Source: Branchiostoma floridae
Taxonomy: Eukaryota > Chordata > Leptocardii > Amphioxiformes > Branchiostomatidae
Reading direction: 5' to 3'
Length of the DNA: 64,000 bases
NCBI RefSeq assembly: GCF_000003815.2
Contig: NC_049989.1
Span: 20,074,168-20,138,167, forward strand
The notes under the pieces were generated by a model. The model did no database searches. It saw only the letters and a program-made list of their open reading frames with translations, and had not been told where the DNA came from. Both the position numbers and the translations under genes were made by a program. Shown here in pieces: positions 23,874 through 34,957 of the stretch. The first letter of the stretch is position 1. Each line of letters starts with the position of its first letter.

Positions 23874-26800
23874 TTAGTAGGCGTGGTCTTTGATGAAGAG
23901 CGATTCTGCCGCTGCGTCTCCAGCAACACCACCGCCGTACTTTCCTGAGGCGGCTTCTCCGGCAGCCTGGTGTAGGGTAACCACACAGAGGGGAGGGGGG
24001 AGAGTTTGTCAAGATACTGTCAAGATACTGTCAAGATACTGTCAAGATACTTTAAAAAAAGTTTAATTCTTGATTTGCTAACCAGGGCTCAAAATACTTT
24101 TTTCTGCATACCTGCACTGGTACAGGTAACATTGAGAATTACCTGCACCAGACAAATTTTACCTGCACCACTCTGAATTTAGTACGGATCATTCTAAAAT
24201 TGTTAAGAAACCATTGCTATTTTTCCTTAAAATTTATACTTTATAGGTGGAAACAGTCGATGCAGCTAAAAACAATCCAAATACATCTACGTATAGGACT
24301 TTTATGTGTAAAACCCAGTACATGGACCAGTGCAGGTTAAGTGCAGGTGGACACCAGAAATACCTGCACAGCTCTAATTTTGCCTGCGCTGACCTGCATA
24401 TGCAGGTAGTATTTCGAGCCCTGCTAACTGTAACTTGTTTAAGAGATACTTTCGCAGGCATTATTTAACCACTGAACTTTGATCATTGCAATTGTTTTTG
24501 ATCACTCAAATTTGAGACAGCATGCTAGGAATTTTTGTTTTCACTGCTAAAGTTAAACAATGTGAACTACTCCCTTATTATTATAATTACCCTCAACTGC
24601 TAGAATTATCAACTGTAAATTATGGTATTATATAATTATTTGTGCAAGTTAACAGTTAAAGCAATGGATAGATTTGTAAATGTAAAAAGAAGCAGACTAT
24701 TTACAAACTATCCAAAAATGAAACTGTTACAAATTCATCCAGTTGCTTAAGAAACCGTTATCTTGCCTATCTAACTACCTAGACGTACTACATACTCAAG
24801 AAAAATTGTCATGTCCTGGTTTTGATTCCGCATGCTGTTTTGTAGCATGCCATAAAAATTTTTCGAGACAGGAGTTGGTGGAAGCATACTCACTGAAAGT
24901 GTACATATCAAGTTTAGTTTTGAAGTTCAGAGAAGAAGTTATGAAAGAATAAAGATTTAAAAAAAGAGTCTGACACAAAATAACTTGAGAAGCCACAATA
25001 AGCTACATACATGAGCTCAATAGTGTGGAAGGAAGAGAAGAAGCAACACTTGGAGCACGGCTCAGGACAGAAATAAAAAGTTTTCATGAAGAACGCTGTT
25101 CAATCCTAATCATTATTACCATGCAGCTATTGTAACATCATTATTAATTGGACAATCCACAGCCTTTTGCTCGGCCCTCGACTTCTCAACTTTGCTCTCC
25201 TGGGATGACAGTGTACACGGCATTTGATCCAACTGTTTTCTCTAACCAATGTAGAACCCACTGGACCTCTGGGAAGAGCAGGTTTGGCTGACATCCAGTC
25301 AAAATAAAGGTACCGTTATGTACTATGTATGAACGTATAAAACTATGGCAACAACCTAAGAACATGGCAATTTGCACCAGTGTGTATGACCCTTGACCTG
25401 TCGAAACATCCCAACTTCACCATTGACCCCTCACCTTTGCCCTTCCCAGGAAGGCGGCCTGTCGCAGGGCATGATGAATGTATAAAACGCATATTCCTAA
25501 GAATATGGCAATTCCCATCCAAGTGTATGACCCCTGACCTATCAAAGCATCCCAACTTCACCCTTGACCCCTCACCTTTGCCCTCCCCAGGAAGGCGGCC
25601 TGTCCGGCCTTGATCTGGTCGCCCTTGCCTGCCCAGGCCTTGAGCGCGGAGGCCTGCAGGGCGCGCCCGTACGAGAACGTCAGCTTCCACGGCTTCTTCC
25701 CCTGGAACTGGTTGATGGCGTTCAGGTTGACGGAGGCATCTTCCTCGGACTGTCCGCCAGACAGGAACACGATGCCTGAAAAAATATGTACGGATGGTTA
25801 AGGACTGTCCGTTGGACAGGAACACGATGCCTGAAAAAATATGAACAAATGGTTAGGGACTGTCCGCCAGACAGGAACACGATGCCTGAAAAAATATGTA
25901 CAAATGGTTAGGGACTGCCCGCCGGACAGGAACACGATGCCTGAAAACATGTGCAAATGGTTAGGGACTGTCTATCAGACTGGAACACGATGCCTGAAGA
26001 ATGTAGAGATTATCAAAAAACTGTCCACAGCAAGATGCCTAAAAGACTACAAAAGAGTGGATTTGGACAGCCGAACAGTTAAAATGACCAACATTTGTGT
26101 TGGAAATTACAATTCAACTTTGCTTTACAACTACCAAATAAAATCAACCTTTTCCCCGCTATCTGGACCCATCACCATACTTTGCCAAATAGTTACATTG
26201 AACATTTAAGTTTTTTCTGCACCAAATGGCCGGTGCATCAGGTGACACCCATCTCTGTATCTGTAGCCCTCAAGTTAATAGGGTGTGTGTTCAACTACCA
26301 TACACTTATGCAAAATGCTGAGACCTAAGCATGCAGCATGTACCATTTTTAAGCCTTTGGTTTGACTCAGCAGGGGAACTCTCAACCTATTGAACAAACA
26401 CTACCGACCCAGCTTGAGGTAACTTTGGGGTGAATACGACCTTTTTGGGTTCCTTACCCGTTTTCAACAAACCCAAGGGGGAAAATGGGGACCTGGGTTG
26501 GCATTGTTTCTATGCAGATGGAGGGGGGTGAAAACAAAATTCACACCCAGGTCATAGAAGAGTAAAACGGGGTGAAAAAGGGGTTGACAAATAGGTGTGA
26601 AACGATCTCCCGCTGCCCCGGGTACGTGTGTGTAGATCGGCTCCCAAGGTGCTGTCATTCTATAGGCCACTAGGAGTTTGATTTAATTTTGGCAAAAGGC
26701 AAACATCAGGCCGAGGCACATGTGGCTAAGCATGCTGCAGGCGTGACCTTACCAGGCACAGCAGCGGGGACGGTGCGTGACAGGGCAGTGACGGTTGCCT

Positions 26801-27052
26801 CGGCGATCTGCTGCGGGGTGTATCTCTTGGTGCAGGACTGGCCCGGGGTGCACATGTTGGGCTTCAGCAGCGTCCCCTCCAGGTAGATGTTGTGGTCCAT
26901 CAGGGCCTTGTAGGTGGCAGACAGCACCTGCAGGGGGTGGAGAAACATAGCACAATGCTAGACTCTCATCCAACACAAAGCCTCAAATGTGACTCCTTTG
27001 TGCTATTCAATTTTCAACAACCACTATCGCCTTCTTTAGTATCAATACTGAT

Positions 27053-27095
<43 letters not shown>

Positions 27096-30000
27096 TGTGA
27101 GTACATTTTGTATGAGTGTGTGTGTATGAGTTCTCTCATACGAACTGCAGAGTTTCTGTGTGTCTGTATGTGTGTGTGTGTGTGCGTGCGTGTTTCTGTG
27201 TCTGTGTTTGTGCATGTGTTTGTGTGTGTGTGCATGTTTGTGTGTGTGTGTGCATGTTTGTGTGTGTGTGTGTGTGTCCGTGTGTGTGTGTATGTGTGTT
27301 TGTGTGCGTGTGTGCACATGTGTGTATGTGTGTGCACATGTGTGTACGTGCACATGTGTGTGTGCATGTGTGCGTGTGACTCCTTGCTGACCTTCTCAGT
27401 GACGTACTGGGACCGCTCCAGATCGTGATCTCCATCAGGCAGAATCTCCGGCTCTACAATGGGCACCAGCCCGTTCGCCTGGCAGATGGTAAATAAATAA
27501 AAAACAAACAAACAACAAACAAACAAACCTTCTCGGTGACGTACTGAGACCGCTCCAGATCGTGATCTCCATCAGGCAGGATCTCTGGCTCCACAATAGG
27601 TACCAGCCCGTTCGCCTGGCAGATCGTGGCGTAGCGAGCGAGCACGTTGGCGTTCTCCAGAATGGCGAGAGGCGAGGGCGTGGTGGGGCCGATCTTCAGG
27701 ACGCAGCGCCACTTGGCGAAGCGGCAGCCGTCCTTGTAGTACTGGGCGCAGCGCTCGGCAAGACCGTCCAGACCTGGAGTAGGCGGACAGAAAGAAATTT
27801 AAATTCCTGTTGTTCATCAGGTTTCTACAGTTACTGTTACAGTACTATTTTGAGGAGAGTAGCTGTCCTGACAGGGTATCATACTGTTTTCGAGTCCTCT
27901 TAGAAAAGGGTCAAGTTTTGCTCAGTTATTTTTCAGTCTCAAGAACATATGTGCCTGTATCTTTACACCAAATTACAACTCAACCCATAAGAAAAATAAA
28001 CTTGTTATGATACAAGTTGACATTACTTTACTGTAATAATTTAAAACAAAGATTGGTCTTTCTTGTCAGGGACAAAACAAAGACTTACCCTGTGTGGTTC
28101 CCTCTCCCACAGTGCCAGCCAGGGGGACAACTCCCTTGTCAACCTACAATAACAAAAAAATACATGTACAGCTCCCTGAGTCAATACCTCCCCCCCCCCC
28201 CCCCGGAAAATTTTGAAATTGTAACCCTCTGAAATGCTATTTCCTGCATTTTGAGGTGCATATTTTGTAGAATTCAGCCAAGATTTTTTTGTGTCTGTTA
28301 CAATATGTTTGCCCTGACTGAGGCTGGGAGGAAAAATTTGGGCGTCCGTAGTGCGTCTTGCTTAAAAGTATTGCGTCCGATTTCTTATGTTTGTTAGGAC
28401 AGTGCGTCTAAATGACGCGTTGATGCATGCCTAGCTAAAAGCCTGGGTCTAAGAGATGAAAACACTGTGGAATCGTTTTACAAGACGTCCTTCTCATTTC
28501 TGTTGCAACACCGAAATCGTGTGATACAGTAAATACAAGTCACACCAAAGACAAAATGTAAAAATATTGTAGACCTACATGTTGTAGTCTAGCACAGATA
28601 TTTGGCTTCTTCTTGCTTCAAAAAATTCTGATGAAACATTTGATGGTGTATACTGTGAAGTAGTATGCATGTTTTACTTTCTAAAATTAATATCTATCAG
28701 AAAATAACTCTCATTCCTGGAGGTTAGGACTCCTTTAACTTTCCTTGTCCTTACCTTGATGCCAGGAATGATGCCCTGGTCCTGGAAAATCTTAACGAAG
28801 GGCGTTCCATCATCAGCCTTCTGGTACAGGGTCTCGTGGAACAGGATCACACCCGAGATGTAATTTAAGGGTTTAAGATGTAACTTAAGACTTTAAGAGT
28901 CCTTTAACTTTCCTTGTCCTTACCTTGATGCCAGGGATGATGCCCTGGTCCTGTAGGATCTTAACGAAGGGTGTTCCATCGTCAGCCTTCTGGTACAGAG
29001 TCTCGTGGAACAGGATCGCAACAGAGATGTAATTAAAGACTTTAAGACTTCTTTAACTTTCCTTGTCCTTACCTTGATGCCAGGGATGATGCCCTGGTCC
29101 TGGAGAATCTTGACGAAGGGTGTTCCATCGTCAACCTTCTGGTACAGAGTCTCGTGGAACAGGATCACGCCCGAGATGTAATTTAAGACTTTAAGATGTA
29201 ACTTAAGAGTTTAAGACTCCTTTAACTTTCCTTGGCCTGGCTACCTTGATGCCAGGGATGATGCCCTGGTCCTGTAGGATCTTAACAAATGGCGTTCCAT
29301 CGTCAGCCTTCTGGTACAGAGTCTCGTGGAACAGGATCACACCCGAGATGTAATTTAAGAGTTTAAGGTGTAACTTAAGAGTTTAAGACTCCTTTAACTT
29401 TCCTTGTCCTTACCTTGATGCCAGGGATGATACCCTGGTCCTGGAGAATCTTAACGAAGGGTGTTCCATCGTCAGCCTTCTGGTACAGAGTCTCGTGGAA
29501 CAGGATCACGCCCGAGATGTAGTTCTGCATGTCAGCGCCTGACGTGAAGAGCAGCTGGCGGTACGTGCGGCGGTTATCCTCCGAGTTCTCCACGTTGATG
29601 TTAGCCAGGCGCTTGCCCATGGTTCCTGGGGAAAGAGATTCAAATGTTTGCTTGTTTACTTTTGCTCATCTATCCCTTAGTCTAACTATTTGAACACTGA
29701 GGCACTACTGAAGACCTGGCACCAGTTTTCTCCACCCCTCTCCGTTTTCTGTAGTTCTCCTTAGAGTTCTCTCATAGATGTTATCCAGGCGCTTGCCCAT
29801 GGTTCCTGGGGAGGTAGGTTTTAAATGTGTCCTCATCCAACTTGATTAGATGAACTGTTAATAACTGTAAGTACAGTGGGGGAAACGTGTATTTTAACGT
29901 GTACACGATCGGAGACAACCGTGTGCACGCCGCGCACACGATCGTATACACGCCGTGCACACGTTTAGGGCGGAGTCCAGATCAGCGGGGAGTCAGCTCA

Positions 30001-33000
30001 TTATCACTGGGGATATCGATAATGAGGCACCAGTTTACACGGTAGAAAAATAATTAGACGTTTGATTTTACGACCATCCAAGTCACCCCATATCACCGCG
30101 CGATGTCCGCTGCGCCTGCCGCGACCGCTGGGACCGCATGTTATATTCTGTATACCCTCCTTGATATACCCGTAACTATCATTTCATTTGCTCATTAAAA
30201 TGTCAGCAACACCCCACATATTGTTTTTTTAAAGATAGGATTGGTTCATAAACTTCTCGCTTTCAAGCAACAATATTATTGTTACGTAACACCAAGCTTG
30301 TATAAAAGCCGGCTCCTTGGTTACACGTCAACGTGGCGCTCCGAGGTCATTGACCCCCGGGAAAAGCACGGCATACCGTCCACCCATCCAGTTGGCAAAC
30401 ATTAGAAATCGAATGCAGAACAAATAGTATCTTATTACAGCGCTCATATATTTTTCCAGCTTTCATCTGAATGCAAAGTTAAATCTTGTGCGTAAATAGA
30501 CGCCACTTTGTTTGTATATAAGCCCGGGCGTTCTCGTGCGTACACTCTTCTCAACCTCCTTGTATAACCCAAAGAGTACTGAACGGCCTTAAAAAGATTT
30601 TCGTATTTTCACAATTTTCCAGAGCATCATTTAATGAAACTTGACCGAAACGCGTATTTGATCAGGTAATTACCAAACTGCTCGCAGCTAACTTCCATAA
30701 GTTCCAACTAGGGACGTTAAAAAACCCCGATAGTGCCCCGCCTCCCAAGCGTGTCTTTGTCGGCCCAAGGTCGGTCGGGTTTGATACGATCTATCCGTCT
30801 TTATGCCTTTGATAGTAATACGGAATTTTACCGTTAAAGGAATTAATAGTAGTTCTCACTTTTGATATCTGAGCGCCTTTCCTGAACGTTGCAAGTTACT
30901 GAGTATGTCGAGAAGTCTGTTTATCTAGTTGCAAATTTAAATTTCTCGTCTGACGAACTAGCTTTCATATATTGTTACAAGTTGAACCAAGTTGAAAAGC
31001 CCACGAAGGAACGCTACAAACATCAAAGGCGCACCGCACCGGGCAGTAAACAATTGGGAGCACGACCGGTGGCTAAATTAATACGTACTATTTCCTCTCA
31101 TGGAAATAACCTCCTTGCTTCTCTTGATTAAAAAAAACTCCTTGGTTGAACAAGATAATTCCTTGAAGTTTGTTATGTTTCCCAGTAACATTGATAGCGT
31201 GGTACAAGCGACAACTGATCCGCTGATGAAGTTTATTGAGTCGCCGACACGCGACACATTGTACAACATACTAGTATAACTGCAAGGAGGTTGAATTTGT
31301 TTACCTCAGTTATCGTTGTTACTACCCAGTATTCTACATTTTATTTGGTCTGATTACGCCACAAGGCAATCTTGGGGAGGAAATTTCGGCAGCAAGCTGT
31401 ACATTTGCTTATGGGGAGGAAAGACGACGGAAACATTTACTGTGTAAAGTCAACTATTGAACAATCATCTAATGATTAATTGCCCACCGAAATTATGTCT
31501 ACTACGCGAAACAGTGGTTTTGAAGAAAATGAAGTCAAATCAGTTTTTTTCCAAAGGAATGGATAAGTTGTCCCCAACCTGAAAGTTAAACTTCGCTTCA
31601 GTCCTCCCCAGACAGAACGGAGCCAAGGCTGTCAAAACTGATTGATGGACCCCACCCAAACCCGCGAAACGGCGGTCGGAGAGTCAGATCAAAAGGCGGC
31701 GGGAAAACTTGAGTTGTTTGTTTGAAATCTGTTTCAGTGCCAACAACGTCGCGCCCTATTCGAACTTTAATACGCTACGAAACATAAGATTTTATTGCCT
31801 TTATCTTTTTCCATGGCTGTGACCAGTTTAAGCTGCATATGTGAAAAACGATTAGGGCACAAGACTAAACGTTGCTATCAATTATTCTCTCACCGCTGGG
31901 GATGACCTTTTCTATGGAAATAGTACGATGACTATGATTCACAATTTCATGTTTTTGTATAGAATATCGTAATACATATTTTTGACCGATTATTAACATT
32001 TTCCATACATTTCTATGATCACTTTTACACATACAGGTCCGTAGGATAGAAGAGCACGGGGAAAAACGCTGCAAGCCGACTTGTTCTGCGAAAGCGTTTA
32101 GCTATTCCAAGTTGGCAAGGAGGTTATACCAACTTGTCAGGACGTTGATATATAAAATAACGTCCTTTGTTATTCGCTATTCCAGTTTCTTTTGGCGGTA
32201 GTGGTGGTAGCGCTAACACTACATTTTGATCTTCTCGTTTTGTTTTTACTAACACAATTATCGCCCTGTTGGCCTGTTCATCGTTTTGTTGTTCCTTTCA
32301 AGCTTTAACAAAAGCCAATGCAAATCAGCGTGAAGTTTGTTGCCATTTGATGCGTTTTATAATGTCTTGCTTTCCATTTAGAATTATTCAGAAAGGTCCA
32401 AACACGATGTAGAACTTTATTTCAAGACCAGTGTTTGTTACATTTTTGTCAGATGGCTTCGTATCATGGTATGTTCACTTTTGAACAAAATGTTGAGGTC
32501 TTGATGTTTCTGACTTACTGGAGGCTACTCAGTTGGAGAGGACGCAGTTATCTCCTGGATCGGCACACGCCTTGCGGTACCAGACCTGACAACGTACAAA
32601 CACGTTGCCGTTCCCGAATAAGGCTATCGTCACATTTATAAACCGGAGCCCTGACGGGCTGTTTATTGAAACAAAAAATTGAAATTTATACGTTTAAATA
32701 CACGCAAATAATGCCCACAACTATTTTCTTTATGTCATGTGTAGTTTGCTGTCTTTTATTATACACGGTGCCTTAACATGAATAATTCTGAATAATCCCC
32801 GCCCTACCGCCGTCCAAAATCCCGCCCACCCCGATCGTATACACGGCGTGCGCGCGATCGTGTGCACGGCGTACGCACCATTGTGCACGCCGAAAACTTT
32901 GTTAAATTACACGTTTCCCCCACTGTATTTGTATGTGTTGTATTCATATTTTTACATGTCATATGTCCAGGAAGATCAGCTTAATACAATTTGTAAAGTT

Positions 33001-33374
33001 TGTATGTCAGATAATGGACTAATGAAGTATCCAAGTATCCAACATTGGTTTGCTTAAAGGATACTAGAATTTTGTTTTCACACCCAGTAAAAAGGACATC
33101 AAAGACTTTCAAAGTGTGCTGCCTAACCAGGCCTAGGGTGAACCCACTGGACAGAGCCGCATGGAAGCGCGGTGTGAAGACTACCCGACTGCTGCCTACC
33201 CCTGTGTCAGGGAACCCTGCAGTTAAAGACTGAGTATACTCAAATAATGGACATGACTGTTACAGACATACCTGTGCTCTCGTCAGCAGCCAGAATGCCC
33301 TTGCCCGGAGACACGATGGCGTTGGCGTTGGCTGCCAGCTCCTTCTTCAGTTCCTCGGTGAAGGTGAAGGACAT
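23874..33374 (-). CDS. class I fructose-bisphosphate aldolase
   Basis: Coding exons in order: 33374-33272, 29625-29414, 28143-28089, 27773-27529, 26927-26753, 25775-25576, 23966-23874 (7A), giving 360 aa. The enzyme splits fructose 1,6-bisphosphate into two triose phosphates in glycolysis and runs the reverse in gluconeogenesis, in the cytosol. [12 protein letters not shown] is near residue 30. [12 protein letters not shown] carries the Schiff-base lysine (Lys229 in rabbit numbering). [19 protein letters not shown] and [14 protein letters not shown] follow. 7A ends [11 protein letters not shown] with the C-terminal Tyr. Exon lengths 212, 55, 175 and 200 equal vertebrate ALDOA exons from memory; the 245-nt exon equals vertebrate 161 plus 84 joined. 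A 5' UTR acceptor lies at 33410. Five exon borders are flanked by tandem partial copies. Confidence 0.97.
24008..24052. repeat. 11-bp minisatellite, four copies
   Basis: GTCAAGATACT is repeated four times just upstream of aldolase exon 7A on the reverse strand, within the intron. Confidence 0.9.
24083..24423. mobile_element. hAT-like MITE
   Basis: 341 bp with ends CAGGGCTCAAAATAC and GTATTTCGAGCCCTG. Internal ACCTGCA motifs recur in both orientations. CAGGGCTCGAAAT ends are typical of hAT elements (family knowledge). GCTAAC occurs at both flanks but offset by a base, so the duplication is not exact. Confidence 0.7.
25435..25540 (-). pseudogene. partial copy of aldolase exon 6 donor border
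   Basis: On the reverse strand AGGCCGCCTTCCTGGGAAGG then GCAAAG|GTGAGG repeats the end of exon 6 (QAAFLGRAK) with an intact donor. About 60 bp of adjoining intron (TCAAGGGTGAAGTTGGGATG type) is repeated too. The period is about 141 bp. It is one extra copy, 3' of the true donor at 25575. Confidence 0.8.
25806..26000 (-). repeat. 55-bp tandem copies of aldolase exon 6 acceptor border
   Basis: Four extra copies of TTTTTCAG|GCATCGTGTTCCTGTC lie in the intron before exon 6. Decoy exon starts are at 25830, 25885, 25940 and 25993; the true start is 25775. Spacings are 55, 55, 55 and 53 bp. Each carries the codons for GIVFLSGGQ or a close variant after an AG. The period is not a multiple of three, so use of a decoy would usually shift frame. 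Confidence 0.88.
26001..26752. other. aldolase intron, no feature recognised
   Basis: Unique-looking intron sequence between exons 5 and 6. No repeat or gene could be supported. Confidence 0.6.
27005..27376. repeat. TG-rich microsatellite with a foldback fragment
   Basis: 27053-27376 is long interrupted (TG)n with TGCATG and CACATG variants. 27010-27050 is a fragment of the repeat at 2219-2391. Cys/Val-rich or His/Thr-rich frames over it are artefacts. Confidence 0.9.
27392..27478 (-). CDS. duplicate 87-nt exon-like segment of aldolase (cryptic or alternative exon)
   Basis: The 87 bases encode [16 protein letters not shown], then [13 protein letters not shown], identical in protein to the 3' end of exon 4 (27529-27615). 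Over the 98 aligned bases there are seven differences, all at third positions and all synonymous. It has a T-rich tract and TGCCAG acceptor just upstream and a GT donor (GTCAGC) at its end. Both ends are phase 0, so inclusion would add 29 residues in frame. The acceptor lies at the point where, from memory, vertebrate ALDOA has an intron before an 84-nt exon. It could be an unused decoy. Confidence 0.6.
28755..29352 (-). pseudogene. four tandem partial copies of aldolase exon 2 with intact donors
   Basis: 108-bp segments at 29245-29352, 29073-29180, 28924-29031 and 28755-28862 repeat the last half of exon 2, from [18 protein letters not shown] to IIPGIK. Each is followed by GTAAGG (GTAGCC in the 29245 copy). 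Only a few residues vary (Lys-Val-Asp in one, Ser-Val-Ala in one, Phe for Leu in one). None has an AG acceptor at its start. The period is about 150-172 bp and includes TTAACTTTCCTTG-type intron sequence. Confidence 0.9.
29874..32925. mobile_element. 3.05-kb nonautonomous DNA transposon in aldolase intron 1
   Basis: Starts CAGTGGGGGAAACGTGTA and ends TACACGTTTCCCCCACTG once the last bases are aligned, with TA on both sides (29872-29873 and 32926-32927). Subterminal motifs ACACGATCGTATACACG and CGTGCACACG recur near both ends in inverted order. No transposase-like frame is seen; the longest open frames are about 80 codons. It holds TATA-like TATAAAAG (30302) and TATATAAG (30514) boxes. CAGT ends with TA flanks suggest a Tc1/mariner-like group, but this is inference. 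Confidence 0.8.
33045..33233 (+). mobile_element. possible LINE ORF2 C-terminal remnant
   Basis: A short frame ends [17 protein letters not shown], which resembles the D-R-x-x-W-R tail of many LINE ORF2 proteins. There is no other support. Weak call. Confidence 0.25.
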
Positions 33375-33492
33375 GGTGGATATTTGTGTTGGTCACTCGA
33401 TGGGCACACCTGGAATTTGGTGAAAGAAGACGATGTCACACAAATGCTCGTCATATAAATACATTCAAACACGTACTAGCATTACTATAGGC

Positions 33493-33541
33493 AAGGTGAA
33501 GGACATGGTTGATATCTGTGTCGGCTACTCGATCTGAACAC
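33493..33541 (-). pseudogene. copy of the aldolase first coding exon border and start codon
   Basis: 132 bp upstream of the true border (acceptor at 33410-33412, ATG 33374), the sequence AAATTCCAG|GTGTTC and then ATGTCCTTCACCTT (ATG at 33506) repeats the acceptor, the untranslated leader and the first codons before diverging. The repeated unit includes adjoining intron sequence. Confidence 0.75.
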
Positions 33542-34185
33542 CTGGAATTTGGCAAAGAAAACGGTGTCACAGAAATGATATTGTCATATAAATTATAATT
33601 ATAAATTATTCAAAACTGTACTAGTGACCCTCTTTACGCATAAAGACCACCTGGCCATTGATATACAGTCAAACCCGTACCAGCGATCACCTCTACATGA
33701 GGACCACCTGGCCACCGTGACCACATTTTGGTGGTCCCTTATACTAGCTATAGCTAATTTTGCCCATTGGCAAAGGTATTTAGAATCTTGTCTGCGTGTA
33801 CACACTAGTAGGAGTGGACATTGTCTAATGTAACTGGTTTCTTCAAATCACTTACCGGTAGCCACCAAATACTAGTAAGTGGTCAGTTTAGGCAACTTTA
33901 TTCATTTACATTTTGTACCAAAACGACATGACTTCCTCTCTGCCACACTGACTTTAGGCACCTATCTTATATTTGTCACCACTGTAGCTAGCAGGGACAT
34001 AAATTCTGATGTGTGCATATGCACATGCACAGGACACTTGCTGACTCCCCCACATACATGTACAGTGATACTATCGGAATGCCAAACGCCCTGTACCAGA
34101 CAGACAAATGCATGCACATGTATATTTATTACCTTTGGGACAGTTGAAACACAGCCAACACTGCCCCCCTCCCACCACTAATGTG

Positions 34186-34548
34186 CAAGCCTCTACCAGG
34201 CCTCCTCATGGGGGTATGGATGGTACTCTCCAAGCAGAGGTTAGGCTTCGGCTGTTTTATCGCGCTTTCTATTTTGTATGGTTTCTTGATGTCAGCTGGC
34301 TGACATAGAAAGCCCGATGAAAATGACTAAAACAACACCAAAAAACACTGGAGCCTAACCTCTGCTTGGAGAGCATATGGATGGTAGAATTTCACAAAAA
34401 ATAGGGGGAAAACTAGCCAGGGGAGTCAGTCCATGAAAAAGGAACAATTCACCTTGGCACAGGCAATATCATTACCCTATGGTTGCCAAACTCCCCTGGC
34501 AAATTATTCTCCCTAAAAAACAACTAGCGTAGTCTGGCTGGACTAGTA
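34186..34548. mobile_element. family B repeat (copy 3, inverted) carrying a nested MITE
   Basis: GCAAGCCTCTACCAGGC at the left and AGCGTAGTCTGGCTGG at the right, with AAACTCCCCTGGCAAATTAT inside, are the reverse of 12840-13030. It is interrupted at 34224-34375 by a Mutator-like MITE with a perfect 9-bp duplication. Confidence 0.65.
34224..34375. mobile_element. Mutator-like MITE (family C) with 9-bp target duplication
   Basis: 152 bp, starting TACTCTCCAAGCAGAGG and ending CCTCTGCTTGGAGAGCA. TATGGATGG flanks it on both sides (34215-34223 and 34376-34384). The 9-bp duplication is typical of Mutator-like elements. Confidence 0.85.
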
Positions 34549-34957
34549 ATATGGGTTACGGGCATGCTAAATTTACGCTCAGTCCATGAGCTTCAAGGTC
34601 ATACTGCAGACTGTGTGACCTACAAAGTATGACAAACCAAGCGACTCAGCTATTACGTGTGTCGCAGGTCAACGACCTTCAGCAAGGTCAACGTTCTAAT
34701 TCTATTTCTACTTTTATGAGTTGCCATCAGTCAAAAGTTGTAGCACAGCCACACACCAGTACCCCCTAGTAAGTAATAAAGGGAGGTCAACGACCTGTAT
34801 ATTGTACATTGTACATTCAATCATTACCCATGGGTCCATTCTGCCTCGCTGATCATGATATGGGTTCATTGACCTTGAGCGAGTCACTCTGCTACGTAGT
34901 ACGTTTGTACAACCAACTCTTTCAGCAAGACTTTTTCTTCCAATACTTTACCAGCAT

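Noticed and set aside
23494-24012. A 172-codon reverse frame near aldolase exon 7A
   Set aside because: It overlaps exon 7A in another frame, has no domain, and runs into intron repeats.
25343-25825. A 160-codon reverse frame overlapping aldolase exon 6
   Set aside because: It is an out-of-frame reading of exon 6 and its donor-side repeat. The in-frame reading gives the conserved aldolase sequence.
27053-27528. Long open frames rich in Cys/Val or His/Thr on both strands
   Set aside because: They read through (TG)n microsatellite and part of an aldolase exon copy in the wrong frame. The same applies to 9239-9574, 43195-43608 and 53015-53558.
30889-31269. Two short opposed frames inside the 3-kb transposon
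   Set aside because: 80 and 63 codons with no recognisable transposase or other motif; probably chance.
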